A DNA stretch of 64,000 nt, from assembly GCA_040394475.1 (NCBI GenBank), contig JBEBSD010000032.1, forward strand, positions 1 to 64,000. Reading direction: 5' to 3'. Under the pieces are notes generated by a model that was not told where the DNA came from, did not search any database, and saw only the letters and a list, made by a program, of their open reading frames with translations. Shown here in pieces: positions 27,060 to 36,715 of the stretch. Positions within the stretch are counted from its first letter, which is position 1. Each line of letters opens with the position of its first letter. Made by a program: the position numbers and the translations under genes. Origin of the DNA: JBEBSD01 sp040394475 (GTDB lineage Bacteria > Bacteroidota > Bacteroidia > Cytophagales > Spirosomataceae).

Positions 27060-27437
27060 ATGAGTAGTATGGATAAACAAATCGTTTTCGCGGATAACGC
27101 TCCGGCTCCGATCGGCCCTTACAGCCAGGCCGTTTTGGTGAAAGACACGCTGTACGTATCGGGTCAGATTGCCCCGGACCTGGCTCCGTTCGGAGATATC
27201 ATGGCCGAAACCCACCGGGTGATGGAAACGATAGGCTATATTCTGAAAGCAGCCGGAATCGATTATACCCATGTTGTGAAATGCAGCATTTTCTTAAAAG
27301 ACATGAACGATTTTGCCGCCGTAAACCAGGCTTACGGCACTTATTTCCCTACGCATCCGCCCGCCCGGGAAACCGTGCAGGTAGCCCGTTTGCCGAAAGA
27401 CGTCAATGTCGAAATCTCAGTGATAGCCGTTAAATAA
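27060..27437 (+). CDS. ridA: RidA family enamine/imine deaminase
   Basis: A 125-residue RidA (YjgF/YER057c/UK114) protein, which hydrolyses reactive 2-aminoacrylate and related enamines made by PLP enzymes. The family pattern runs through: APAPIGPYSQAVLVKDTLYV, VSGQIAPDL, a central helix, VVKCSIFLKDMNDFAAVNQA, and PPARETVQVARLPKDVNVEI, where the conserved Arg binds the substrate carboxylate. The ATG at 27060 gives MSSMDKQIVF; a second in-frame ATG at 27069 is an equally possible start. It lies between ggt and gltX on the same strand, so the three may be cotranscribed. Confidence 0.94.
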   Translation: MSSMDKQIVFADNAPAPIGPYSQAVLVKDTLYVSGQIAPDLAPFGDIMAETHRVMETIGYILKAAGIDYTHVVKCSIFLKDMNDFAAVNQAYGTYFPTHPPARETVQVARLPKDVNVEISVIAVK

Positions 27438-27493
27438 ACCATCCGCCGGTTCCTGTTTCTACGCTGAAGGAGCCGGAATTGTCCTGAATACTA

Positions 27494-29041
27494 ATGAGTC
27501 AATCCCCAGTAAGAGTGCGTTTTGCTCCGAGCCCTACCGGGCCCCTGCATATTGGCGGCATACGCACGGCCCTTTACAATTACCTTTTTGCCCGTAAGCA
27601 CAACGGACAATTATTATTACGGATCGAAGATACCGATCAGACCCGTTTTGTACCGGGGGCAGAAGCCTATATCCTGGAAGCCCTGGAATGGCTCGGAATC
27701 GAAATCGATGAAGGATTGGGTAAAGGCGGTGAACACCACGGTCCCCATGCCCCCTATCGGCAATCGGAACGCAAGCCGATGTATCGTCAGTACGCCGAAC
27801 AACTCGTTGACGAGGGGAAGGCCTATTATGCTTTCGATACGGCTGAAGAACTGGATACGATGCGGAAGCAGCTCGAAGAGGCAAAGGTCGCGGCAATACA
27901 ATACAATGCGATTACCCGGATGAAGATGAAAAACTCGCTTACGCTTTCCCGGGAAGCCACCCGGCAGCGCCTGGCAAACGGCGACCCGTATGTGATCCGG
28001 ATGAAGGTGCAGCCACGGGACGAGATCCGTTTCAACGACCTGATCCGCGGCTGGGTAGCCGTGCATTCCTCCCAGATAGATGACAAAGTGCTGCTCAAAT
28101 CAGATGGGATGCCCACCTATCACCTGGCCAATATCGTGGACGACCATTTGATGGGGATTACCCATGTGATCCGGGGTGAAGAGTGGCTGCCGTCTGCCCC
28201 TTTGCATATCTTACTTTACAAAAGCTTCGGCTGGGAAGCACCGCAGTTCGCACACCTTCCGTTGCTGCTGAAACCCGATGGCAACGGGAAACTCTCCAAG
28301 CGGGACGCCGATATCGGCGGGTTCCCTATTTTTCCGCTGGAATGGACGGACCCCAAAACGGGCGAAACCGCTAAGGGCTTCCGGGAAGAAGGTTACCTTC
28401 CGGATGCTACCAACAATTTCCTTGCTTTGCTGGGATGGAACCCCGGTACCGATCAGGAACTGTTCAACAGCGCCGAACTGATCGCTGCCTTCAGTTTTGA
28501 AAGAGTCCACAAGGCAGGCGCCCGTTTCGATATCCAGAAAGCGCAATGGTTCAATCAGCAGTACCTCCGTCAGTATACCGACGAACAGCTGGCGCAGCTG
28601 GTACGCCCTGATTTTAAACAGGCAGGGATCGATGTCCCTGACGAAATCCTGCTCAAAATCATCCACCTGCTTAAGGAGCGCATCACCTTTCTGTCCGAAA
28701 TCCTGGAAGGCTCCCGGTTCTTATTCGTCCGGCCGGCATCCTACGATCCGGAAGTAGCTGCCAAAAAATGGAACGCCGATGCCGTAAAAGGGATCAGCGC
28801 TTTTCTGGACGCCCTCGCCGCTGCCCCGGAAACAGCGTCATCGGAAGCGCTCAAACACCTGCTGCACCATTCCCTGGAACAGGAGGGTATCAAACCCGGC
28901 AAAATCATGCAGGCGCTGCGTCTTGCCGTTACCGGCCTTGGAGCAGGCCCTGACCTGATGCTGATCATGGAGATACTGGGCGTCCCGGAAGTAACCGGGC
29001 GTTTACAACAAGCGCTCAGCCGGCTTTCTGTAACGGCGTGA
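27494..29041 (+). CDS. gltX: Glutamate--tRNA ligase
   Basis: A 515-residue class I aminoacyl-tRNA synthetase charging tRNA-Glu. The HIGH-type signature is PTGPLHIGGIRTALYN near the N-terminus and the KMSKS-type signature is GKLSKRDADIG near 280. The Rossmann catalytic domain, stem-contact fold and C-terminal anticodon-binding helices (EALKHLLHHSLEQEGIKPGK, RLAVTGLGAGPDL) are all present at normal length. Whether it is discriminating or also charges tRNA-Gln is not determinable here. Confidence 0.96.
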   Translation: MSQSPVRVRFAPSPTGPLHIGGIRTALYNYLFARKHNGQLLLRIEDTDQTRFVPGAEAYILEALEWLGIEIDEGLGKGGEHHGPHAPYRQSERKPMYRQYAEQLVDEGKAYYAFDTAEELDTMRKQLEEAKVAAIQYNAITRMKMKNSLTLSREATRQRLANGDPYVIRMKVQPRDEIRFNDLIRGWVAVHSSQIDDKVLLKSDGMPTYHLANIVDDHLMGITHVIRGEEWLPSAPLHILLYKSFGWEAPQFAHLPLLLKPDGNGKLSKRDADIGGFPIFPLEWTDPKTGETAKGFREEGYLPDATNNFLALLGWNPGTDQELFNSAELIAAFSFERVHKAGARFDIQKAQWFNQQYLRQYTDEQLAQLVRPDFKQAGIDVPDEILLKIIHLLKERITFLSEILEGSRFLFVRPASYDPEVAAKKWNADAVKGISAFLDALAAAPETASSEALKHLLHHSLEQEGIKPGKIMQALRLAVTGLGAGPDLMLIMEILGVPEVTGRLQQALSRLSVTA

Positions 29042-29084
29042 GCGGCGGGTTCAGGCAGGTGGATTAGAAGGTAAGTCTTCTGCA

Positions 29085-30512
29085 CTATTTGATACCGTTT
29101 GATTTCACTATAAAATCGACCACAGCCTGCGGATTTAGCAGGCTGTGGGGATGGTGCCCTACTCCCGCTTTCCGAATTACCCGGATAAGCCCTCCTGCGG
29201 CTTTGATACTTTTTTCAAAGAGGTCCGTGTTTTCATCTATCGGGACTACTTCGTCCGCATCTCCGCACACATGCAATAGCGGGATCCGGGCTTTGACAAT
29301 CTTTTCAGCCAGATTAATGGGGTTGCCTCTGAATGCCATGGCCTCTGCATCAGTCCTCAGGTTGAAATCATTTTTAAAGGTTTCCCAGTCTTTGGCGCTT
29401 CCTTTACTTTTCCCTTTGCCACCCGGCCAGCTTTTCAAATCCAGTACGGGCGCATCGGCGTAAATTGCAGTTACCCTTTCGGGATACCTGGCTGCCCAGC
29501 GGTAAACATATACGCCACCCCTGCTCATGCCTTCCATTGCAGATTTCTTCGAAAGGCCCGCTTTGGTAAGCATCCGATAGAACCCATTCCATATTGAAAG
29601 GGCTTCCTTATTTCCAAACAATTCGGAAGCATCGCAATAGGCCACATGAAAACCTCTTTCCAGTAAAGCAATATCGGTCTGAGGCTCATGTCCCCAAAAC
29701 CGAGCCCGCCATATCCACGGAGCGCCGGATGCCACCTTTTTGGGAACCACTAGTTTGGCATCTCTGCCGTTAAATATAAAATCATGCCCCTGAAAGCCAT
29801 GGAAATTAAAGGGGGTTGTTTCGTGGCCTATTTTTTCAACAAAGCCGGATCCGGGCCCATTTCCCAGCTTCAACACCTCTGCAAGCCGCTTTGCAATCCT
29901 GAGTGCCCCGGCTACGTTAGGGTGGACTTTATCCGGTAATAACTCCGGAGCATCAAGAAACAGGTTGTAGAGATTAATCACTTCCACACCGGTGTCATAC
30001 GCCACTTGCCGTATTTTGGGAATAATTTGTTTTTCCAGAACGGACGAAGTGATTCCTGCTGTGTCGGTTGAGAAAACAGGAACGGGAAGTAAAAGAACTA
30101 TCTGGGGACGGCTGGGAAGATTCTGAAATGACCTGATGAATTCTTTGTAATCGTCCTCAAAATTGTTTAAAAATACCCTGTTCTCGAGCTTGGTATCGTT
30201 GGTGCCGAGTTTAATAAACACCCAGTCAGGATTAAACTCAAGGGCGTTCTTATATTCCTCGGAGTCTGTATACGGAATATTTCCATTCTGTAAAAGGGTG
30301 GCTCCGTTTTTTCCAAAATTCCGGACGTCATAGTTTTCCCCCAGCATAACGGCTAGTTGAGCAGGATAGCTGTTATATTCACGGTCGTCAATCCGGGCGC
30401 CATAGGTAATGCTGTTGCCTATGCAGGCAATACGAATTTTGTTCGGAGTTTGTGAAAAGGCTGACAGATAACAAGTCAATAAAATAAGGAAAATAAGAAT
30501 AGCTGAACGCAT
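29085..30512 (-). CDS. Secreted two-domain esterase: SGNH hydrolase fused to an alpha/beta hydrolase
   Basis: A 475-residue exported protein (signal MRSAILIFLILLTCYLSAFS) with two predicted hydrolase domains. Residues about 24-215 are SGNH/GDSL-like: block I IACIGNSITYG with the Ser nucleophile, the Gly block NFGKNGATLL, block III FIKLGTNDT and block V DKVHPN with the Asp-His pair. Residues about 225-475 are alpha/beta-hydrolase-like: nucleophile elbow AMEGMSRGGVYVYRW, acid in HVCGDADEVVP and catalytic His in AGVGHHPHS. It likely removes acyl groups from a polysaccharide. It is the last gene of the minus-strand carbohydrate locus, 87 bp after the GH29 fucosidase, so its target may be an acylated fucose-containing glycan (inference). 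Confidence 0.85.
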   Translation of the reverse strand: MRSAILIFLILLTCYLSAFSQTPNKIRIACIGNSITYGARIDDREYNSYPAQLAVMLGENYDVRNFGKNGATLLQNGNIPYTDSEEYKNALEFNPDWVFIKLGTNDTKLENRVFLNNFEDDYKEFIRSFQNLPSRPQIVLLLPVPVFSTDTAGITSSVLEKQIIPKIRQVAYDTGVEVINLYNLFLDAPELLPDKVHPNVAGALRIAKRLAEVLKLGNGPGSGFVEKIGHETTPFNFHGFQGHDFIFNGRDAKLVVPKKVASGAPWIWRARFWGHEPQTDIALLERGFHVAYCDASELFGNKEALSIWNGFYRMLTKAGLSKKSAMEGMSRGGVYVYRWAARYPERVTAIYADAPVLDLKSWPGGKGKSKGSAKDWETFKNDFNLRTDAEAMAFRGNPINLAEKIVKARIPLLHVCGDADEVVPIDENTDLFEKSIKAAGGLIRVIRKAGVGHHPHSLLNPQAVVDFIVKSNGIK

Positions 30513-30599
30513 ACAAAAACGATGGGTTTAGGGTTATCAATGTAACTACTTGGCTTGTATGGATTCGTTTCAGTTGTGCAAATTAAAACAGCAGTTCAT

Positions 30600-32021
30600 T
30601 CAAAAACATGCTATTTGCCTGATTCTCGGGGTACCGTCCGATTGGATCACTTCCAGTTTCAGTGACTCAAGCCTTATATTATCGAGTACTTCGATACGCT
30701 TATGACCGATGCTTTCTCCTTCGGAAAGAAGTACCCAAGCGCCGTTTTCCTTCCCAAGCAACTTATATTTTCTGACGCGTTCGCCTTTTGCAATATCCTC
30801 CTGGAGCACCACGTAGTTCACCTTTGGCTTTTGCTTCAGATTTAAAGTTATTGTGCTTTTGTTTCCTGAAGCAGTGCCCAATGGCTTGGAAAAGTATTTT
30901 TTGATTTCTTCGCCAAACTCTGCAAGCCGCTTCAAATCGCCGTCGGGCACCAGCCCACGGTCATCCACTACAATACCCAACAACATATTAGTGTTTCTCC
31001 CAACGGTTTCCAGGTACCGGTTACGAAGGTCTTCAAGAGTGCGTATACGGTCTTCTTCAGCATCACGCCAAAACCATCCGCCCTGGAACACCGGCTTTTC
31101 TTTTGTTCCTCTTCTCAGTGCAAAATCCGCTTCTCCCGGACACCAGAAACTACCATCCGGATTCCCGTTCAGCCCCCTGATTTCGACAAGCCCCGTAGCT
31201 GAAGTTGTAGAGTCGGCCCGTGACCAGCAGGGATAAGGTGCCACCCCATTCTCGTTCCCTACCCACCGGATATTGTTTTCATAACCGTAAGGTCCCTGGA
31301 AGGCGATCGCATCCGGCTGATATTTTCTTAGAAGCGGCAACACATCGATACCCCCTTTTTCCGGTGGGAGCACTCCGCCGTCAAACCAGATTTCGAACAG
31401 TTTCCCGTAACGGGTCCACAGTTCGGTAAGCTGAGCTTTTACCATTTCATTGTATTTTTCCTGTTCTGCTGTATTACCGGACAAAGCAAGGCCAGGATTA
31501 TCCACTTTGAAGTATGCATTAGCCGAAACACTGGCATAAAGGCCCGGCTTCAAGCCATACTTTTTGCAGGAGGCAATGAAATCTTTGACGATATCGCCCT
31601 GCCCATTCCTCCACGTCGTATTTTTGACGCTATACGGATGTGCACTGGTCGGCCATAAACTAAAGCCGCTGCAATGCTTGGCCACCAAAACCGCATAAGT
31701 GGCGCCCATGGATTTGGCGGCCTGTATCCATTGATCGGTATCCAATTCTTTGGGGTTAAATACAGAAACGTCGGGTTGATAGTCCCTCATTTTTCGCCAA
31801 TCGTAATCAGGCTCGAATACTTGCATATCCAAGTGGAACATGGCTCCGATTTCCGCACCGGCCCATTCCAATTGGGCTTTTGTTGGTAATATCTCGCGAT
31901 TTTTCTGAGCTATAGCCTTTGTTGCTAACAGAAATAAGACGGTTACAAGAATAGTTCCTTTCACTGGTCGGTTATTAAAATGGTTGAATCTTCCTGCCTT
32001 TTTATATATCTGAACGAACAT
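30600..32021 (-). CDS. GH29 alpha-L-fucosidase
   Basis: A secreted glycoside hydrolase family 29 enzyme (473 residues from this start) that releases alpha-linked L-fucose by a retaining mechanism. The catalytic domain shows the family landmarks YAVLVAKHCSGFSLWPT, the nucleophile motif KLFEIWFDGG (Asp) and VGRNTNMLLGIVVDDRGLVP. A short beta-sandwich-like C-terminal region follows (TITLNLKQKPKVNYVVLQED). Three starts are possible: ATG 32078, ATG 32021 used here, and GTG 31964. The GTG would give MKGTILVTVLFLLATKAIAQ, the cleanest signal peptide, and may be the true start. It lies between the FAD oxidoreductase and the fused esterase. Confidence 0.88.
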   Translation of the reverse strand: MFVQIYKKAGRFNHFNNRPVKGTILVTVLFLLATKAIAQKNREILPTKAQLEWAGAEIGAMFHLDMQVFEPDYDWRKMRDYQPDVSVFNPKELDTDQWIQAAKSMGATYAVLVAKHCSGFSLWPTSAHPYSVKNTTWRNGQGDIVKDFIASCKKYGLKPGLYASVSANAYFKVDNPGLALSGNTAEQEKYNEMVKAQLTELWTRYGKLFEIWFDGGVLPPEKGGIDVLPLLRKYQPDAIAFQGPYGYENNIRWVGNENGVAPYPCWSRADSTTSATGLVEIRGLNGNPDGSFWCPGEADFALRRGTKEKPVFQGGWFWRDAEEDRIRTLEDLRNRYLETVGRNTNMLLGIVVDDRGLVPDGDLKRLAEFGEEIKKYFSKPLGTASGNKSTITLNLKQKPKVNYVVLQEDIAKGERVRKYKLLGKENGAWVLLSEGESIGHKRIEVLDNIRLESLKLEVIQSDGTPRIRQIACF

Positions 32022-32194
32022 TATCCCAGACAGTTTGACCTGAAAACCGCTTCGATTATGTCTGTTGATCAGATACAATTCAAGAAAAGAATAAAGAGAC
32101 GGACCGAGGTGAACGCTGTCGCGTAAGAAATTTTACAGGGCCGTGACCTGGCATAACTTCTTCCGATGATCCCGGAAGAATGACAAATCGGATT

Positions 32195-35100
32195 TTAAAC
32201 TTCCACTTCTTTTTTTAGAGGTTTTAATGGTTGTGGATAACTCAATTTAGAGAGATACTTCTGCCATAACACCTGCTCATATCCAAAGTCTTTCTTAGTG
32301 AGCTCCTTTAACTCGGATAACGCAAAATGTTTGAAATTGAAATGCAAATCATCCAGGTAATCTCTCAGTAAGAAGTACCCTTCCCTGCCACCACACCTTG
32401 CCAGAGCAGCGGCTATACTCAATTCCAATGATCCACCGTACACCCTCCATCGGACTTTGTCAAAAGATGTTGTGACAAACCCCCTGATCCTTTCATCTTT
32501 TAACAACTTTTCAAAACCTGGAATCAGGGATCTATCGGGTAGTTTTTCCGCATAGAAACAAAGGTTTAATATGCGATTATGAAATGGAACCGTCTTTAGA
32601 TCCATACGATCATCATAATATTCGTTCGTTCGTGTGCCCATTTCTCCGCCACTGACCGTATTTTCCAGAATGTATTTTATAGTGGGAGTAGCTAAGCTGC
32701 TATTGGACATCGCCAACAAGGCTATATTTTGATTTATCCTCCAGAACAATCCTTCCAGTCTGTTTTCCTTTCTATCCCGAATAAAATCGTAATCCTCCAT
32801 ATACCCCCCTGGATATCCCTTTTCCTCCTCTTCCTTCACCAACTGCTTCAATTCATCTTCTATTAAGCTATTACCAAGACTCTCACCGAACCAGGCAAGC
32901 ATTTTAGCCAGTAATAACTTCCCTTGTTGAGATGAGATAACCGTAAATCTTTCTTTTAAAAGGGGTAAAACAATGTTTTTATCAAGTCGACTACATTCGT
33001 ACAGATATTCCAGCGCACCATTTTCTAATTGCTCTACCCGCCTTTTTATTTCATTCATATCCCCCCGTTTGTTTCCTGCCTTTCTTGTTAGGTACTTTGC
33101 TGGCAAATAATCCATTAATGTCCATTCCTTCTGGAGCCGATTAACATTATACTGCCGGGGCTGTATTCCCTGCCAGGCAATGTCAGCGGCAATCTGACCT
33201 ACTAAATAGCCAAGTACAAGCAAATCGGCACTCATACGTGTAAATTGAAGTGCATTATGTGTTTGTCCGTATGCTCTTCCTGCGATCAGTAACCCGTCCA
33301 ATTCTTTAGGTACAAGAGCACGATAGGGTACTTCCACGATTAAATTGTTTGACTTCGGCAGTAGGAATCCGCATTTAGTAAACTCCGATGATCCTATACC
33401 ATGCAAGTCAAAATTGCTGCTGGCCAAAGACAGCACATCCTCAAAATGTGTCTCCTCTGCACAATCAATCAGATCAATATTTCGGATGCTGTCTATTCGA
33501 CGTGACTCGCGAACGGTTAAGTAATGATGGAAATCATAAAAATGAGCTTCATAATGTGAAATCAATAGTCCCCGTTGTAGTTCGGCTATTTTAGTATTAT
33601 CAATGATATCATAATCGCGGTTGGTATTGGAGGGCAATTTTCCCGAACCAGCTACATCCCACTGGCTGTAGTTTTGAGTAAGTCCAACCCTGGAATCCCC
33701 TATCTGATAAGACGCTCCGGCAAAAGCAGCGACATCGCCATCTCCGGTAGCATCAACTGTTATAGGTCCCTCGATAATTTCCAGTTGTCCGTGACGGCAC
33801 ACCAACACCCCCGTCACTTTAGTGTGTTCAGCAAGTGTCCCACACAATATTGCTGAACTGACAAACTGCCCTCCTCTATCCAAAATCGCCTTTAGATGAT
33901 ACAATTTCCGGCCTATTTTCTTATTCATATTCGCTTCAAAAGCGATTTGTTCGGCTTCCTCATTTTGCTTTTTAAAAAATGTATTTTCACGTACTCCGTG
34001 ATAATATGCCATTACTCCTCCCATGGTTTTCGTTCCCCCCAGATCATTAAAATAATCAATCACTATTGTATCGGCACCCTTTTCAATGGCGGCCAAAGCG
34101 GCCAAAGCTCCGGCAGTACCGCCTCCGGCAACCACTACCTGAGTTTCTTTGCGAGCCTTTACCGCCTGTTTCCAATCAAGTTTTACTTGACGTAACGGTA
34201 TCGTAAAGCCCGGTTCATTCAATGCTTGAAATTCCAGCTTCTCTAAGGCGAGCTCTCTTCCCGGCAATCGTAACTTTTCTGAATTACCTGTGCTGGAAGG
34301 TATCTTTAAGTTGTAGATGAAATCCATACTTTTCTTCTCAATTGAAAGAATAGTTGAACAACTTAGTTCCTCCACGTCATTTGCGAGTACATACTGTCCA
34401 TTAAGTTGCGGCTGGGGAGGGGCTTCATCTTCAAGATAAAGGCTCGTCTCATAAGCATACTGGTATATTTGTGCGTTACTAAAGGTTGTGTCCAACGTTT
34501 TTAATTGGGTTCCAATTTTCTGCGCCAGGATCCTGGCCTTATGCTCAATTGCATCCAGATCGTTTGTGTCTACCGGATATTCAAACGACAAAAACAGCTG
34601 GTTGTCAGAAAGCTTTCCGGGACGTGCAGTAATACAATCCTGATAGAGTCCTAGAGCTTTTGGAACTCCTATTTTTTTGTATTCCGGACTATTTACTTTA
34701 TTTAACTCTAACACAAAGCCAGCCTTACTGACTTCAATGTCTTGGTTGATCATTTTTCTGGTAAATAATAATTTATCCGAGGCATCTAAAAAACTTTTAC
34801 ATTTCACCGCGTAGACTCCTTGCTTACAGGCCAGTAAAGCACCCGTGACATGTCCGTCACTTTGAAATAGACCGCAAGTATCGGTCATGAGCAGTGTATC
34901 TACTTTCTGAATCAGCAGATTTCGCAGCAAGCTTTTTCTAATGCTGCCTTTGAACAACCCGATTTCATCTCCCAACTGGCTGATCTCCTCACCTAATCCA
35001 TTCTTATTTTTGATTTCTTGTCTCTCCTGAACAGGTAAAAATAGCGCTCTCAAGTCGGGGCTCAGCTTCTCAAATCCATCTGTCTTGAGCCATAGCTTAC

Positions 35101-35359
35101 CCTTGAATGCAATATCATATCCAGGGCTGGGGCGTTTTTCAACCAGCAACACCTTTTTACCCTGTTTCGCGGCATGAATTGCCGCAAAATAACCGGCAAG
35201 GCCTGCACCATTAATTACAATATCGTATATTTCGAAAGTCGCATCACCGCTAAACTGACGGCTAATTTCCGCATACGCTTCCCGGTTCAATAGCGCATTA
35301 CTCAAAATCACTGCTCCTGTAGCAGGTAGGCTAAGATTCAGGAATTGTCTTCTGTTCAT
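32195..35359 (-). CDS. Tat-exported oxidoreductase with two FAD-binding modules
   Basis: A 1054-residue protein starting with a twin-arginine signal (MNRRQFLNLSLPATGAVILS). Two separate dinucleotide-binding motifs are visible: IVINGAGLAGYFAAIHAAKQ at about 48-67, and VVVAGGGTAGALAALAAIEK near 410-430, each followed by a family-typical region (LLVEKRPSPG; IVIDYFNDLGGTKTMGG). The second module looks like the FAD_oxidored (PF12831) family, with ATGDGDVAAFAGA and LLIAGRAYGQTHNALQF downstream. The last 300 residues are helical and may be HEAT-like repeats. It is much longer than typical single-module homologues (about 450-650) and visibly more AT-rich than genes outside the locus. Its place after SusCD suggests oxidation of a sugar or glycan (inference). 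Confidence 0.85.
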   Translation of the reverse strand: MNRRQFLNLSLPATGAVILSNALLNREAYAEISRQFSGDATFEIYDIVINGAGLAGYFAAIHAAKQGKKVLLVEKRPSPGYDIAFKGKLWLKTDGFEKLSPDLRALFLPVQERQEIKNKNGLGEEISQLGDEIGLFKGSIRKSLLRNLLIQKVDTLLMTDTCGLFQSDGHVTGALLACKQGVYAVKCKSFLDASDKLLFTRKMINQDIEVSKAGFVLELNKVNSPEYKKIGVPKALGLYQDCITARPGKLSDNQLFLSFEYPVDTNDLDAIEHKARILAQKIGTQLKTLDTTFSNAQIYQYAYETSLYLEDEAPPQPQLNGQYVLANDVEELSCSTILSIEKKSMDFIYNLKIPSSTGNSEKLRLPGRELALEKLEFQALNEPGFTIPLRQVKLDWKQAVKARKETQVVVAGGGTAGALAALAAIEKGADTIVIDYFNDLGGTKTMGGVMAYYHGVRENTFFKKQNEEAEQIAFEANMNKKIGRKLYHLKAILDRGGQFVSSAILCGTLAEHTKVTGVLVCRHGQLEIIEGPITVDATGDGDVAAFAGASYQIGDSRVGLTQNYSQWDVAGSGKLPSNTNRDYDIIDNTKIAELQRGLLISHYEAHFYDFHHYLTVRESRRIDSIRNIDLIDCAEETHFEDVLSLASSNFDLHGIGSSEFTKCGFLLPKSNNLIVEVPYRALVPKELDGLLIAGRAYGQTHNALQFTRMSADLLVLGYLVGQIAADIAWQGIQPRQYNVNRLQKEWTLMDYLPAKYLTRKAGNKRGDMNEIKRRVEQLENGALEYLYECSRLDKNIVLPLLKERFTVISSQQGKLLLAKMLAWFGESLGNSLIEDELKQLVKEEEEKGYPGGYMEDYDFIRDRKENRLEGLFWRINQNIALLAMSNSSLATPTIKYILENTVSGGEMGTRTNEYYDDRMDLKTVPFHNRILNLCFYAEKLPDRSLIPGFEKLLKDERIRGFVTTSFDKVRWRVYGGSLELSIAAALARCGGREGYFLLRDYLDDLHFNFKHFALSELKELTKKDFGYEQVLWQKYLSKLSYPQPLKPLKKEVEV

Positions 35360-35751
35360 GAATAAAATGGTTTAATTATCTCCTCACTTTAACCTAATCT
35401 GTGAACGTTCAGCAACCAGAACGGGGCTGCCCCACGCAGGTACATTTTTCGGCCCGATGCTTTAAAGGAATTGATTGTCTACCGTAACCGGGTCGTCAAG
35501 AAAACTTGTGACATGCTGAGCACTGTAATAGGCAATTGGAGCAATTGTTTTAGCTGTTCAACCAGCTATAAGAGCGCTCCGGTGAAAATGATTCCGAATC
35601 AGATTGACCCGAGCACAAAAGGTTCACCAGAACTATTGGAAGTAACTTCTACACATGCAGTGAACTGAGTCTGACCGGAAACACTTAAAATACCCGGGGA
35701 CTTCGTTTGGGATATCCTTTTTGCGGTTGCAAACCCATAATAAACACCCTG
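35360..35751. other. Intergenic region within the carbohydrate locus
   Basis: 392 bp between the FAD oxidoreductase and the DUF5017 gene. No intact gene is credible. On the minus strand, 35480-35665 reads as a protein-like string (for instance VEVTSNSSGEPFVLGSI) broken by several stop codons, and a plus-strand frame of 65 codons covers the same bases, so this may be a decayed gene fragment. A promoter for the FAD gene probably lies in the last 80 bp, but no consensus is clear. Confidence 0.4.
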
Positions 35752-36690
35752 CTATTGCACGTTCACGTTAACTGTTCTTATTATCTCCTTACTTCCATAG
35801 ATATTGGTTGAAGCTCCGACAAACGTAGCAGAATAGGTACCAGGACTGGTATAAATATAGGAAAAGTCCTCGGTCTTAATATCCATTCCTTTCACAAAAA
35901 TACCAACGTCAGGAGTTACTTCCCTAAGCTGCACAGGCCCACTCATTACCCATGCCTCGGCATCTTCTGATGCCGTTGCGGTAGCTCCTGTAACGGTCAG
36001 AGAACTGCTCGCAACAACCCAGTTATATTCATTGGTAATACGCTGGGCCACCCAGCCCGGGCTGAATATATTGGCTATCCCATAATTGGCAATGACGCCG
36101 GACGTGAGATTTGCCAATGTGTAGACCGATTCATCGGGAAGTTTGTTGACAATCGAAAGACCGCTGATCGTCCATTTATTTTGAATGGATCCGCTTTTTC
36201 CAGTATACTTGAATCCGATGTAAACGGGCTTTTCCAACGCTCCAAAATCCGACAAATCTATTTCCCCCGAGTGCTTACTTGCTCCTTCGGACAATTGAAC
36301 CCTAGAGGTAATATCGAGCCAGGTAGCGTCCGAAATTCGTTTGATTGTCGTCGGTTGATTACCAGGGAGTATCCCCTGAAAATCATTGGAAACCATTACC
36401 TGAAGCGATCCGTCCTGGCTTCCATTGGCTCTTAGGCTAGTAAACTGAAGGATCGGTTTTCCCTCTGCGGTGCTTCTATTGACATTTTCATATTTTTTCC
36501 CGTTCTCTCCTGAAAAGAAGGTTATAAAGTCTGGATTTCCAATAAAATCAAAGGTTACCGGTTCCCCGGCCGCTACCACCAGATCAGCAGTAGCAACATT
36601 AAATTCGGGTACTTTCACCTCATCACTCTGACAAGAAAATGACAGGTATGACAGAAAGGAAACCGCTATGCAACAGGTTATATTTTTCAC
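35752..36690 (-). CDS. DUF5017 family lipoprotein, likely surface glycan-binding protein
   Basis: A 312-residue lipoprotein with signal MKNITCCIAVSFLSYLSFSC, the last Cys being the lipidation site. The N-terminal domain has the DUF5017 pattern: a beta domain with VAAGEPVTFDFIGNPDFITF and FSGENGKKYENVNRS. The rest is beta-rich, including VQLSEGASKHSGEIDLSDFG and KPVYIGFKYTG, resembling carbohydrate-binding sandwich folds, and ends IIRTVNVNVQ. In SusC/SusD loci this third position usually holds an outer-leaflet glycan-binding protein (SusE/F-like) that helps capture the polysaccharide. It starts 25 bp after susD. Confidence 0.82.
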   Translation of the reverse strand: MKNITCCIAVSFLSYLSFSCQSDEVKVPEFNVATADLVVAAGEPVTFDFIGNPDFITFFSGENGKKYENVNRSTAEGKPILQFTSLRANGSQDGSLQVMVSNDFQGILPGNQPTTIKRISDATWLDITSRVQLSEGASKHSGEIDLSDFGALEKPVYIGFKYTGKSGSIQNKWTISGLSIVNKLPDESVYTLANLTSGVIANYGIANIFSPGWVAQRITNEYNWVVASSSLTVTGATATASEDAEAWVMSGPVQLREVTPDVGIFVKGMDIKTEDFSYIYTSPGTYSATFVGASTNIYGSKEIIRTVNVNVQ

Positions 36691-36715
36691 GATATTTCAA
36701 ATTTATTTAATGGAT

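Noticed and set aside
35471..35668. 65-codon plus-strand frame in the carbohydrate locus
   Set aside because: No domain, no signal and no conserved start; the opposite strand looks equally protein-like but is broken by stops, so the region is at best a decayed fragment.
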